DNA from: JAGVWJ01 sp964588555
Lineage (GTDB): Archaea; Micrarchaeota; Micrarchaeia; Anstonellales; Bilamarchaeaceae
Assembly: GCA_964588555.1 (NCBI GenBank)
Contig: CAZPPT010000004.1
Location: 80,176-144,175, forward strand
DNA length: 64,000 bases
Reading direction: 5' to 3'
Shown: positions 43,164 to 52,039 of the stretch, in pieces
Numbering within the stretch: the first letter of the stretch is position 1
How the letters are laid out: every line of letters starts with the position of its first letter
Program-made: the position numbers and the translations under genes
Notes under the pieces: model-generated
Databases searched by the model: none
Told to the model about the DNA's origin: nothing
The model's input: only the letters and a program-made list of their open reading frames with translations

Positions 43164-44750
43164 ATGATTCCTATGGCTAAATATTTAGTTACGCTTGTAG
43201 AGCCGCACGGCGTTATCACGCGCGATGATCGAGGTCGTATTTTAGGTAGCCTACGAAGACGTGCTCCACTCCATAGCCAGCAGATTATTGGAGCTACATT
43301 AAGAGAAGGGCTTGGTGATAATTTTGATGTTCGCATCTACAATCCTAAACTCGCTGATCCAAATCATGAGGAGCACTATCATTCTACTTCCTACGGTCCT
43401 TATCGCCTTACTCACTATCGAGTTGGCGAATCATTTAATAGTAGCTCATTTAGAGCGCGAATGAAGGAGACCGATATTCTTGGGATAACGGTAAATTTTA
43501 CCCAAGTTTCAACAAATGCAATTTCACTGGCGAGAGCCGCACGAGCTATTAACCCCAAAATTAAAATTATTTACGGAGGTTCTGATGCTTCAGCAACTGT
43601 CAATCAAAGAGAGTTTTATCTAAAAATTGGGGGAGGCCATGTAATCGTACCAAAGGATGCTGAAGATATTTCTGCAGCAGTTGTACGGGCACTTGTTGGT
43701 GATGGTAGTCTTGGTAGGATTGCTGGTATTAGCCATAACCTTCATAGAATGAGCCCGCAGCATAATCTTCCCGTACCAACTCCTTCAAAAGAACGAATGA
43801 AAAAAGTTCCACTTCCTGCACTTGATCTAGTTGAGGATCAGATCCCTCGCTGGACTGAAGATCATGAAGGACCACTACCAAAGAGGGTAGAGACACCCAT
43901 TGCATATGTTGAATTTGCGCGCGGTTGCCATGAACGGTGCGATTTTTGTACTATTGCAGGTGTTCCTTATAGTGCTATGGATACTGAACAGGCCGAGGCT
44001 TTTCTTAAGCACTTTAGGAAGTATGGGATCAAAAGTCTCATGATCATTACAGATAATGAATTAACTCTTTCACTTACTGAAAATGGAAGATCGACATTAC
44101 TTGAGCGGTATCGTTTACTCAAACATTATGATTTTCGCTGGAACTTTGGAAACGGGCTTCAATACTCGCTTTTCAGACGAAAAGATGGTTCTTTAGATAG
44201 TGAACTTATGGATGCAATGTTTAGTGGCGCCTATTGTATGTATACTCCGCTTGAGGACCCACTCACCATGGAATATGAGAAACTACTTGGTCATCCCCGT
44301 TTAAGAATTCATGATCACACTGATGCAGCTACTGCATTCGAACGTTCGATTGAGATTCTCGAATATATTGCCGCAACTGGTATTCCAAAAATGACTTTTG
44401 GTTTTTTGATGGGGGGTCCAGCTGATACCGTGGATCGAGTGCGCGCCCACGAAAAACCGCTCCGCATGCTCAAAGAACGACTTGCAAGAGTAAATCCTCA
44501 TATGGAGATGCTATTTACTCCATTTATTGAAATGCCCTTGCCAGGTACTGCAAATTACGAACTCTACCATCGATCAAAATTAATCAAAGCAGATATAGAC
44601 ACGGATCCTGAACTGTGGCAGTTTGCTCTTACCACCTTTGGAAATTATGAGATGGTTGAAGAACGGCTGCGCCTTATTGCATTATTAAATGGCCAAGATG
44701 CACTTGACACATGGACTTCAACAGGCTTGTATCCAAAAAATAAGACTTAA
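43164..44750 (+). CDS. B12-binding-like radical SAM protein
   Basis: A 528-residue enzyme. Residues ~1-190 resemble the cobalamin-binding fold found before radical SAM domains, but the B12 ligand motif DxHxxG is not present. The radical SAM cluster motif is CHERCDFC (C-x3-C-x2-C, ~residue 254-261), followed by a barrel with GFLMGGPAD and MPLPGTANYELYH. It probably generates a 5'-deoxyadenosyl radical; substrate unknown. Codon use is more A/T-rich than that of the surrounding genes, suggesting transfer. TTATATTAATA lies at ~43122-43132. ATG 43173 is an alternative start. Confidence 0.82.
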   Translation: MIPMAKYLVTLVEPHGVITRDDRGRILGSLRRRAPLHSQQIIGATLREGLGDNFDVRIYNPKLADPNHEEHYHSTSYGPYRLTHYRVGESFNSSSFRARMKETDILGITVNFTQVSTNAISLARAARAINPKIKIIYGGSDASATVNQREFYLKIGGGHVIVPKDAEDISAAVVRALVGDGSLGRIAGISHNLHRMSPQHNLPVPTPSKERMKKVPLPALDLVEDQIPRWTEDHEGPLPKRVETPIAYVEFARGCHERCDFCTIAGVPYSAMDTEQAEAFLKHFRKYGIKSLMIITDNELTLSLTENGRSTLLERYRLLKHYDFRWNFGNGLQYSLFRRKDGSLDSELMDAMFSGAYCMYTPLEDPLTMEYEKLLGHPRLRIHDHTDAATAFERSIEILEYIAATGIPKMTFGFLMGGPADTVDRVRAHEKPLRMLKERLARVNPHMEMLFTPFIEMPLPGTANYELYHRSKLIKADIDTDPELWQFALTTFGNYEMVEERLRLIALLNGQDALDTWTSTGLYPKNKT

Positions 44751-44847
44751 CGTAATATTTTACTATATTTTGTTCAATTTGTCCGAAATTTTATTCAAAA
44801 ATTATAAAATATACATAGGTGGTAAAAAACTTGTAAAAGGTGATCAA

Positions 44848-45609
44848 ATGGCAATTACAATAAAACAGTTAAACAAAAATCAAATCGAACAGCTTGCTTG
44901 TACTGCCCCATCAAATACGCGGCAGTTTCTATCATCAATGCTTGCACTTGAAGACCCGTTTCGAGGAATCCAAGTAAATATTGGAAAGCGACGTTTTGGT
45001 GTTCATAAAGAAACCGGACGTGTGGTACGCCCTGATTTTGTTCCAATTGATGAAGCACGTGCAATTTTAAAAGGAGAAAAAGAGCACGTTGTTGCACTTG
45101 GTAATGGCGGACATTCACCGATTCACGAACCAGATGAGTGGTTTGCAGGAAGCGTATTTGGGATGGTGAATGGTTCGATACCATTTACATTTAGCGAGCG
45201 AGGAAAAGAGCCGCTTATTTATTCTGCACCGACACTTGTGCTTGGTAGAGGGACTGGTCGGCTTGAGGTTGTAGAAGTACGCGTAGATGGGCCGGTAAAA
45301 CTTGGGGATGTAACAAAAGTCTTGCGAGATAGTACAAACACCAAGCAATATGGCATTCTTGAAATTGGAAGTGCAGAGGCAAAAACAAGTGCACAATACG
45401 CAGCTGTGTATACTTATGCATACACCTACACGTATGGTACAGAAGAACATTCAGTTACTAAACAAAGTAACGAACCAGTAACGCTTCTGTTAAGTGCAAA
45501 CTCACGTGATACTCATGCAATTAGAGAAAGTGGGGAAAATGTTCATATCAACGGACTCGAATTACCAGAAAGCGCGCACGCTCGGGGCATCCTCTTTAAG
45601 CTCTCATGA
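44848..45609 (+). CDS. Uncharacterised 253-residue protein
   Basis: Not recognised. The ATG at 44848 has an excellent Shine-Dalgarno (AGGTGAT). The protein is beta-rich with short helices and no signal or membrane segment: HVVALGNGGHSPIHEPDEWF, PTLVLGRGTGRLEVVEVRVD and a Tyr/Thr/Ala-rich run (YAAVYTYAYTYTYGTEEH). It shares the A/T-rich codon style of the radical SAM gene upstream and may be acquired with it or be its substrate or partner (inference). The following P5C-reductase-like gene overlaps its end in another frame. Confidence 0.6.
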   Translation: MAITIKQLNKNQIEQLACTAPSNTRQFLSSMLALEDPFRGIQVNIGKRRFGVHKETGRVVRPDFVPIDEARAILKGEKEHVVALGNGGHSPIHEPDEWFAGSVFGMVNGSIPFTFSERGKEPLIYSAPTLVLGRGTGRLEVVEVRVDGPVKLGDVTKVLRDSTNTKQYGILEIGSAEAKTSAQYAAVYTYAYTYTYGTEEHSVTKQSNEPVTLLLSANSRDTHAIRESGENVHINGLELPESAHARGILFKLS

Positions 45610-46321
45610 TTCTCCTAAGAGAAGTGATATTATTACAATTGGCATCATCGGATATGGGCACCTTGGCAAAATGTTCCATGCCCGCCTTTCCCGGGATCCG
45701 CGGTTTTCTTTTCTTATTGGAAGCAAGGAGCCGGGAAGAAATATCGATGTAGCGAAACGAAGTGACGTGCTGTTTATCTGCTTACGCCACGAAGATGTTG
45801 CGGGAGTTATTAAAGAGGTACGCGTCATACCGAAACCCCCTCCTTTATTTACTACGGCATCAAGACCATGGCCATTGGAAATTGCGGCTGAACAGTACCT
45901 CTTTTGGCCGATTGTATACGGGCTTATCGGAAAGGGAACGCATGTTCTTTTGGATACGCGCGGTACACAATCCCCTTCCGTACAGGCGGTTATTGAATCG
46001 CTTCATCAATGCGTAGGAAACGTTGAAACGTTTTCCGATCTTGGTCTGTTTATTAAGCGGGGGATTGAGGCAGGCATCGTACCAGCGCTCATTGCATCCG
46101 AAGCGCTTCGCATGAAAACTCACTGTGAGTTTTTGGATACGGCTGCATTTAACCGAATCAGTGCAGTTTCCGAAGTCCCAGTTGAACGGATACGTACGCA
46201 TATGCCGCTCATGCACGAACTTGTTACTTATTTCAATGGGGATTTACAAAAAATCATAGATTTTGTCGCAACCAAAGGCGGCATGACAGAAAAGATGATT
46301 AAGGAGCTTTCTACGTTGTGA
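45539..46321 (+). CDS. Pyrroline-5-carboxylate reductase-like protein
   Basis: A protein of about 260 residues (start uncertain). The Rossmann motif IGIIGYGHLGKMF begins at nucleotide ~45635, then GSKEPG, LFICLRHEDV and a C-terminal dimerisation region GLFIKRGIEAGIVPALIASEA and FVATKGGMTEKMIKEL, resembling the ProC family (P5C to proline). The substrate is not certain; it is divergent. No good start lies after the stop of the previous gene (45609), so it must overlap it by ~70 nt (ATG 45539) or ~116 nt (ATG 45494), or begin at an unusual codon. Confidence 0.68.
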   Translation: MFISTDSNYQKARTLGASSLSSHDSPKRSDIITIGIIGYGHLGKMFHARLSRDPRFSFLIGSKEPGRNIDVAKRSDVLFICLRHEDVAGVIKEVRVIPKPPPLFTTASRPWPLEIAAEQYLFWPIVYGLIGKGTHVLLDTRGTQSPSVQAVIESLHQCVGNVETFSDLGLFIKRGIEAGIVPALIASEALRMKTHCEFLDTAAFNRISAVSEVPVERIRTHMPLMHELVTYFNGDLQKIIDFVATKGGMTEKMIKELSTL

Positions 46322-46329
46322 CTTTTCCT

Positions 46330-46692
46330 TTATTTTTTCTTTTTCCACGCCTCTTTTAGTGACCCATCACTTGTTAATAGTTCAAGATTGTATTTGTGGG
46401 CATAATGAAAATATGCTGCGTCGTATAAGGTTAAATTATGCTCTGCAGCCTGTAGCCCTATTTCGGTAATTTCGTTTGGCTCTATTCTGATTAGTTTAAA
46501 TGGCAATTCCCCCATCCGTTTTATGAGCACTTCATACTCATTTTTTGATATCTTTTTTAGTTTCGCGTATTGTTTCCATGCCACATTTCCTAGCTCATAC
46601 AGTGTTAGGTCAAGAACAAACGAATTAGTAAGCAACTCAACGTTTTCTTCAACAATTAAATCGTAAAGCACACTCGTATCAATGAGATTCAC
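46330..46692 (-). CDS. PIN-domain toxin, VapC-like
   Basis: A 120-residue PIN-domain ribonuclease. Acidic residues of the active site are present: D5 in NLIDTSVLYD, E in TLYELGNV (~residue 33), D in LYDAAYFHYA (~94) and D in TSDGSL (~108). VapC toxins cleave tRNA or rRNA. It overlaps the upstream antitoxin gene by 14 nt, the usual arrangement. Convergent with the P5C-reductase-like gene (8 nt gap). Confidence 0.83.
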   Translation of the reverse strand: MNLIDTSVLYDLIVEENVELLTNSFVLDLTLYELGNVAWKQYAKLKKISKNEYEVLIKRMGELPFKLIRIEPNEITEIGLQAAEHNLTLYDAAYFHYAHKYNLELLTSDGSLKEAWKKKK

Positions 46693-46903
46693 GGTCTTCC
46701 CTCACTGTGGCGATAAAGTCCTTTTTACTAATTTTTTTGATGATGGGTGCCATCTGAGCAAGTGCCTTTTTGGTTTCGTTTAATCGTTCCTGCTGCGCGG
46801 CCTCAATGATACTTGTTCGCACTATTTCACTTACGTTTATTTTGTGTTTTTTAAGTAGTTCCAATTCTTCTTCAGGTACTCGAGCAGATATTACAATATC
46901 CAT
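46679..46903 (-). CDS. VapB-type antitoxin
   Basis: A 74-residue protein with an N-terminal DNA-binding-like segment (MDIVISARVPEEELELLKKH, then INVSEIVRTSI), consistent with an RHH-type antitoxin (archaeal VapB/DUF217-like), and a C-terminal charged tail that would wrap the toxin. Its 3' end overlaps the PIN-domain gene by 14 nt. Identification rests partly on that neighbour. Confidence 0.72.
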   Translation of the reverse strand: MDIVISARVPEEELELLKKHKINVSEIVRTSIIEAAQQERLNETKKALAQMAPIIKKISKKDFIATVREDRESH

Positions 46904-46926
46904 ATTACATTTTTAGTAATACAAAT

Positions 46927-47523
46927 TTATAAAACTTTCCTTTCATGCTGCCCCCACGTCACAATAAGCGCGTGATATTCTTGGTAAAATTTTACATCTT
47001 TTGGAAGATGCGTTTCAAATAATAAGCGATATTCGTCATATCCCCTATATTCAATATCAAAATGCGCCTTACAAAATCTTCGCGTATATGCGTCAATCAT
47101 AAAAATGGGGCGATTAAGTGCGTATAACAGTATGCTATCGGCCGTTTCCTTGCCAATTCCGTTTACCTCTAGTAATTGCGAGCGTACTTCTTCAATTGGT
47201 AATTCATGCGCACTTCCATTTGTAGTTAACTCGACCCATTTTTCCGTCACCCGCTTTAACCTTTTTGCCTTTTGTTTATAATATCCGCTCGAGCGGATAA
47301 GCGTTTCCAGTTCTTCACTTTTCATTTCAAGGATCGAGCGCTCGTTTAATTTCTTCTCTTTTTTCAAGTTCGCAATCGCTTTTTTAACATTATTCCAGTT
47401 CGTATTTTGAACTAGTACTGCCCCAACCATTACTTCATATGAACTTTCCTGAGGCCACCAGTTTTCTTGAGAGCTAAATTGTTTGAGAAGCTTTCTATAC
47501 ACTCGCAGTAAGCGCGTTTTCAT
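46927..47523 (-). CDS. HhH-GPD DNA glycosylase (endonuclease III / MagIII-like)
   Basis: A 198-residue helix-hairpin-helix DNA glycosylase. Conserved WWPQESSYEVMVGAVLVQNT, the HhH motif LLEVNGIGKETADSILLYAL with catalytic-position Lys, and the catalytic Asp in MIDAYTRRF. It ends WGQHERKVL, so the C-terminal Cys cluster that many endonuclease III relatives have is missing; some MagIII-like glycosylases also lack it. The ATG at 47523 is favoured over 47541 because CATTTAAAC (~47547-47555) is ~25-30 nt upstream. It removes damaged bases; the lesion is unknown. Confidence 0.85.
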   Translation of the reverse strand: MKTRLLRVYRKLLKQFSSQENWWPQESSYEVMVGAVLVQNTNWNNVKKAIANLKKEKKLNERSILEMKSEELETLIRSSGYYKQKAKRLKRVTEKWVELTTNGSAHELPIEEVRSQLLEVNGIGKETADSILLYALNRPIFMIDAYTRRFCKAHFDIEYRGYDEYRLLFETHLPKDVKFYQEYHALIVTWGQHERKVL

Positions 47524-47560
47524 ATAAAAATGAGCGAGCATTTTGTTTAAATGCGTATTT

Positions 47561-48133
47561 CTAAGTCTTTTTTTGCGTAGATTTCTTTCTTAGTTTCTTT
47601 ACGGGTGTGGCCGTTGGCTTTTCTGCAACTGTAATTGTTGACGGTGCCTTTACTACTGTTTGTTTTATTGGAACGCTTGCTACCTGCTGCGCAATAAGTG
47701 AATCCTTATGCACAACATATGTATCAGCAACCTTGTCATGGAGTGCCTGCTTTTTGGAGTCAAAGATAATAATGAGGTTGCCAAGATTAAGTGTTAGCCC
47801 GTCTATGAGTAATCTTCCAAGCATCTCCCGAACTAATGCCTTACTAAGTTTTAGCGGATATTTGTTATATTTATCGACAACGACAAGTCCGAGTACTTCT
47901 TTCCCCGGTGTTGCCCCCCGCGTTGAGAGGAAGTAAACACCATACCCAAGGGCTATAACAAGAACAAGTACGATAAGAAATACGCCCAGCAATGTCTGTA
48001 CGACTCCTCCAACTGCGGAGCTAATCGCACTAATAACAAGAATCGTGAGCATGATGATAAGCCACAGGATGACTTTATCAATAAGCCATGCACCTAATCG
48101 TCTCCAAAACCCGCCATATCTTAGTTCTGCCAT
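47561..48133 (-). CDS. RDD family membrane protein
   Basis: A 190-residue integral membrane protein. RDD-family pattern: WRRLGAWLIDKVILWLI with the Arg..Asp signature in the first helix, a second helix (LLGVFLIVLVLVIALGYGVYF), then the conserved TRGATPGKEVLGL and a third hydrophobic segment, then KQALHDKVADTYVV. The last ~45 residues are a basic, low-complexity tail (TPVKKLRKKSTQKKT). RDD proteins are proposed transporters or regulators. It is divergent from the 131-residue gene with one central TATA box between the two starts. Confidence 0.82.
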   Translation of the reverse strand: MAELRYGGFWRRLGAWLIDKVILWLIIMLTILVISAISSAVGGVVQTLLGVFLIVLVLVIALGYGVYFLSTRGATPGKEVLGLVVVDKYNKYPLKLSKALVREMLGRLLIDGLTLNLGNLIIIFDSKKQALHDKVADTYVVHKDSLIAQQVASVPIKQTVVKAPSTITVAEKPTATPVKKLRKKSTQKKT

Positions 48134-48154
48134 ACATAACTAAAACAAGTCCTC

Positions 48155-48162
48155 TATTTAAA
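48155..48162. promoter_or_regulatory. Shared bidirectional TATA element (RDD gene / DUF1801-like gene)
   Basis: TATTTAAA lies midway between the divergent start codons at 48133 (minus) and 48184 (plus), each about 22-29 nt away. TTTAAA is its own reverse complement, so one site can direct both leaderless transcripts. Confidence 0.6.
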
Positions 48163-48183
48163 CCGTCAGCATGTATTTTAATT

Positions 48184-48579
48184 ATGGAAAATCTCGATAC
48201 CATCTTTGAAACGCTCAAATCGCTTCTTATAAAATATAGCCGCGAATTCGACGTGAAGCGCGAGATTTTGGATTCAAAGGCAAAAGTAAAAAAAGAACAA
48301 GTGCACCTCTATGGAAAGAAAATCGTTTCAATTATTCCATCGAGAAAGCCGCAAGCAACGTATGTTTCAGGGATTATTAAACAGAAGGATTTCGTCGGAT
48401 TTTACTCAATGCCGATCTATTCGCATCCAAACTCATTTGTGTTAAGCCCGGAATTAAAAAAAGCACTCAAGGGTAAGTCATGTTTTCATGTTAAGAAGTT
48501 AAATCCAGAATTACTTTCTGAGCTTGAAACAGTCCTAAAGAACGGTATCGAGCTTTATAGAAAGGAAGGGTGGATATAA
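48184..48579 (+). CDS. DUF1801-like protein
   Basis: A 131-residue protein resembling the DUF1801/YdhG group: central SGIIKQKDFVGFYSMPIYSH, LSPELKKALKGKSCFHVKKL and a final helix. Start is at ATG 48184 (leaderless, TATTTAAA upstream); an upstream in-frame start at 48088 lies inside the divergent gene. No catalytic residue is evident and the function of the group is unknown. Confidence 0.65.
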   Translation: MENLDTIFETLKSLLIKYSREFDVKREILDSKAKVKKEQVHLYGKKIVSIIPSRKPQATYVSGIIKQKDFVGFYSMPIYSHPNSFVLSPELKKALKGKSCFHVKKLNPELLSELETVLKNGIELYRKEGWI

Positions 48580-48897
48580 TTTTGCATTATATGGAATACA
48601 TTTTCATATTTTTGTTTTTTGTTGTAAGGGGTAACTAACTACATTGCCGTCGAAAGATAGTAACCTTTATAAATAGGTATAGTCATATATAATTTCCTTC
48701 GATTTTTACTACAGTAGCGTGCGAGCCCTCTCGGGGGCGCGTTGTAGTGCGCAAATTTATACTGTCAGTAGAATCGTTGTCTCTCCAATGCTTTGGAGAA
48801 TTTATGCGTGTGAAGCGGTGACAAGAAATTGTACATACTCTGAGGAATTAGTCCTCGGTATAAAAGAAGTGAGAATCCTAATATTATTAGGGATATG
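48580..48897 (+). promoter_or_regulatory. 23S rRNA promoter and leader
   Basis: This 318-nt stretch has no ORF I can support. TTTATAAATAG at 48666-48676 is a strong TATA box; transcription should begin near 48700. The leader then has an imperfect GC-rich hairpin (CTACAGTAGCGTGCGAGCCC with GGGGGCGCGTTGTAG, ~48709-48747) and the 5' half of the 23S processing stem (48802-48828). Confidence 0.6.
48802..48828 (+). other. 23S processing stem, 5' strand
   Basis: GGTGACAAGAAA (48817-48828) is a perfect 12-nt complement of 52216-52227, AAGC (48813-48816) pairs with GCTT (52229-52232) and TTATG (48802-48806) with CATAA (52235-52239), leaving asymmetric internal bulges. This is the long stem that brackets pre-23S in archaea; the bulged helix resembles, but is not a perfect, bulge-helix-bulge site for the tRNA-splicing endonuclease. 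Confidence 0.65.
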
Positions 48898-50565
48898 TAA
48901 TGCTATACGCCGTATAGTGGATGGCTTGGCTTATCTTCGCACAGTCACGCGGTAAGCGGCGAAACGCTTGGGGTAGGCGCACGCAGCCTTTGATCCCAAG
49001 ATCTGACTGCGCACACCTTGAATAAAGGTGTGCAACAACTTCCCGAAATGAAGCATCTTAGTAGGGAATGGAAAAGAAAGCAATTGCGATTCGGTTAGTA
49101 ACAGCGAGTGAACGCCGAATAGATCACACTGAATTCCTTGTAGTAATGCAAGGTAGATGTAGTGGGGATAACCGTTATTCGAGCTGAAGTGGACTGGAAT
49201 GTCCTGCCATAGCGAGTGATAGCCTCGTAAGCGAAGAAGAAACGGTATGATCCGTGAAGAGTAGCATGCCCTGGATTGGGCGTGTGAAGATGGGGGTATC
49301 AACCTCTAAATCTAAATATGAAAGATAAGACCGATAGCGAACAAGTAGCGCGAGCGAACGATGAAAAGCACTCCGAAATGAGTGTGAAAAGACCTGAAAC
49401 TATATGGTTACAGAATGGTACGGCACACAAGGGTTGACCTTTTCAGAAGGGACTGTCGGCAACGGCAGAATCGATGAAAAGTACCAGTGTTGTATCTTTC
49501 TTCTCGAAGCAAGAGCCATGGAGTTGATCGGCGTGGCAAGGCGAAAGCCGGAGCGAAAGCAATAGCCCGCAAGCAATGAGGGGCAACGTGGTAATACGCG
49601 TTTAGTCACTCTGATCAGACCCGAAGCCATTGTGATCTACACCTGACCAGGGCGAAGCCATTCTGACGAATGGTGGAGGCCCGCAACTACTGCTAGTATA
49701 TCTGCTTAGGTGAGTTGGGTGTAGGGGTGATAGTCCTATCGAACGTGGCGATAGCGGGTTCCCTCCAAAATGTCTCTCAGGACAGCGTCCCTCGAGGATA
49801 CTGCAACGGTAGAGCACTGATTACTGGGAACGGCCCCGAAAGGGGTCGCCTGGTTCTCAAACTCCGAATGTTGTAGTTCCGTAGACAGGGGCAGCCGAGT
49901 TTCACGGGGTAAGCCTGTGAGCTTATACGGGAACGACCGTACGTATGGTTAAGGACCCTAAATCCAGACTAAGTGTTAATCGCAAAGGAATCTCCTCTCA
50001 AAAACAACCGGGATGTAGGCTTAGAAGCAGCCATCATCTAAACAACGCGTAATAGCGGACCGGTCGAGAGTGCAGGTTCTGAAAATTCACGGGGCTAAGT
50101 CTGGTTCCGATACCATACCCGCGCCAAAAGCGCATGGAGTAGGGGGGCGATCGGGTTGCACAGAAGCATGGTGGTAACATCGTGTGGAGCAGCCTGATAT
50201 GAATATCATGGTGTTAGTAGCAGCATATCCAGGTGAGAATCCTGGACATCTCATAAAGCACGGTTTCCTCAGCAACGTTCGTCAGCTGAGGGTTAGTCGA
50301 TCCTAAGGTCCATGGTAACTCCGGAAGACCGAAAGGGAATCTGGTTAATATTCCAGAACTATCGTGGTAGGTGTGGTAACACAAGCAGTTTCTCTGACGC
50401 TTTTAGATAGGTAGAGCAGCGCAAGCTGTCTGTAGGAAGTAACTCTCTGGAGTCTCATTGTGAGGAGAAGGAGATGAAATCCGAAGGGGCAACTCTATTG
50501 ATTCTGGGGGCCCATGAAAAAGAGAGCTGAACGATCCGCGATATCCGTACCTAGATCCAGTACAG

Positions 50566-50596
50566 GAAACTTTTTGGAAAAAAGTTTCATCAAAAA
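50566..50596 (+). repeat. Hairpin insertion in 23S (copy 1 of a repeated element)
   Basis: GAAACTTTTT-GGA-AAAAAGTTTC (50566-50588) is a perfect 10-bp hairpin followed by ATCAAAAA. It sits after the conserved CCAGTACAGG segment that corresponds to the region near E. coli 1615. The same unit with the same trailing ATCAAAA recurs at 52004-52031. Confidence 0.6.
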
Positions 50597-50988
50597 GTGT
50601 TCTACTGAAAGGTGCTTTGGTTGAAAAGACCCAGATGTGGCAGGAGAACTTAGGTTAGGGAACTCGGCAAATTAGTCCCGTACCTTCGGTATAAGGGATG
50701 CCTTCGCTTGCGTAAAGCGGAGGTCGCAGTGACAAGGGGATAGCGACTGTTTATCAAAAACACAGATCATCGCAGAGCCGAAAGGCTGAGTACGATGGTT
50801 GACGCCTGCTCACTACAGGTACCTGAAAATCGGTTTCAACCGGGAGAAGGGCCTGCAAAGAGCGGGGGTAACTCTGACCCTCTTAAGGTAGCGTAATACC
50901 TCGCCGCTTAATTGGCGGCTTGCATGAATGGCGTAACGACTTTCCCACTGTCCCAACCTAGGACCTGGTGAACTCACTTCCCGGTGAA

Positions 50989-51043
50989 CAAACTTTTTTA
51001 GTTTGGTTTAACCGTTTTTATACTTTAAAAGTTTCGGCCGATA
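50989..51043 (+). other. 55-nt insertion in the conserved helix 72 loop of 23S
   Basis: The universal segment GGTGAA^GATGC (E. coli ~2030/2032) is split here after GGTGAA (to 50988) and resumes at GATGC (51044). The insert is A/T-rich and closed by an 8-bp perfect stem AAACTTTT (50990-50997)/AAAAGTTT (51027-51034). It is either a small intron or an unusual expansion. Confidence 0.6.
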
Positions 51044-51479
51044 GATGCCGGGGACTCCTAGAGGGAAACGAAGACTCCATGGAGCTTTACTGTAGTCTGA
51101 TGTTGTAATAACGGGCTTATTACATAGAGTAATTGGGAGCGGTTATGCTGCAGCTTTCGGGTTGCAGATACGCGAAAGTGTAACACCAATTAATAGGTCT
51201 GTTATTGCTTACTCGAAAGAGAACAGCGTCAGGTGGACAGTTTGGCTGGGGCGGTACGCCCTCGATAAGGAAACAAGGGCGCCCAATGCTATGCTCATTC
51301 CGGTCAGAAATCGGAAGTAGAGGGTGAAAGACAAATGCATGGCTGACTGTATCCTTAAAAGCGTGGGATACAGAGACGAAAGTCGGGCTTAGCGAACCTT
51401 GTAGCCCTTTTGATGGGGGCACAAGCTGTCAGACAAGCTACCCTGGAGGTAACAGGCTCGTCGCGGGTGAGAGTACACA

Positions 51480-51647
51480 AAACTCTTGACTCAAAACGAA
51501 AATATTAGTCAATAGTTTATACATTCTAGCGGAAGCTAGGGGCTCTAACTTTTGAAGCTTCGGCTTCATATAGAAATTATTCTCTACGGTTAGAGTTTTG
51601 GTTGATCCTATAAAATATCTCTTTACTTTAAGGGTCAATCGTATAAA
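51480..51647 (+). other. 168-nt insertion at the apex of helix 89 of 23S
   Basis: Helix 89 (CGCGGG at 51462-51467 with CCCGCG at 51653-51658) normally has a 17-nt loop. Here TGAGAGTACACA is followed by 168 extra nt before TCGAC (51648-51652); removal gives exactly 17 nt. The insert holds several hairpins: TTGAC/GTCAA, CTCTAAC/GTTAGAG, CTAGC-GGAA-GCTAG and GAAGC-TTCG-GCTTC. Intron or expansion segment not decided. Confidence 0.62.
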
Positions 51648-52002
51648 TCGACCCCGCGGTTTGGTACATCGCTGTCGGCTTGGGACATCCTGGTCGTGTA
51701 GGAAACACGGATATCCAGTATGATTCCCGACGCTGCAGTTTTCTCGATATATGTGTTGGGAATACACTTGGATTTCCGCGTCTATAAGCGGCCAAGGGTT
51801 GGGTTGTTCATCCATTAAAGTCCCACATGAGCTGGGTTCAATACGTCGCGAGACAGTATGGTAGTATCTCCTAGGAGTGTAGGTTCTTGAGAGTAAGAAT
51901 GCCTGAGTACGAGAGGAACGGGCATTCGGCGCCTCTAGTCTACCGGTTGTTATTTAGCACTGCCGGGCAGCCACGCGCCACATGGATAAGATCTGAAAGC
52001 AT

Positions 52003-52039
52003 TGAAACTTTTAGGAAAAGTTTCATCAAAACCGATTAC
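52003..52039 (+). repeat. Hairpin insertion in 23S (copy 2 of the repeated element)
   Basis: GAAACTTTT-AGG-AAAAGTTTC (52004-52024), then ATCAAAA, interrupts the conserved GAAAGCAT^CTAA segment (E. coli ~2750). Hairpin and trailing sequence match the element at 50566-50596. Confidence 0.62.

Noticed and set aside
49400..51815. Several ORFs of 60-125 codons within the 23S gene
   Set aside because: They lie on the minus strand of conserved rRNA. None resembles an intron-encoded endonuclease.
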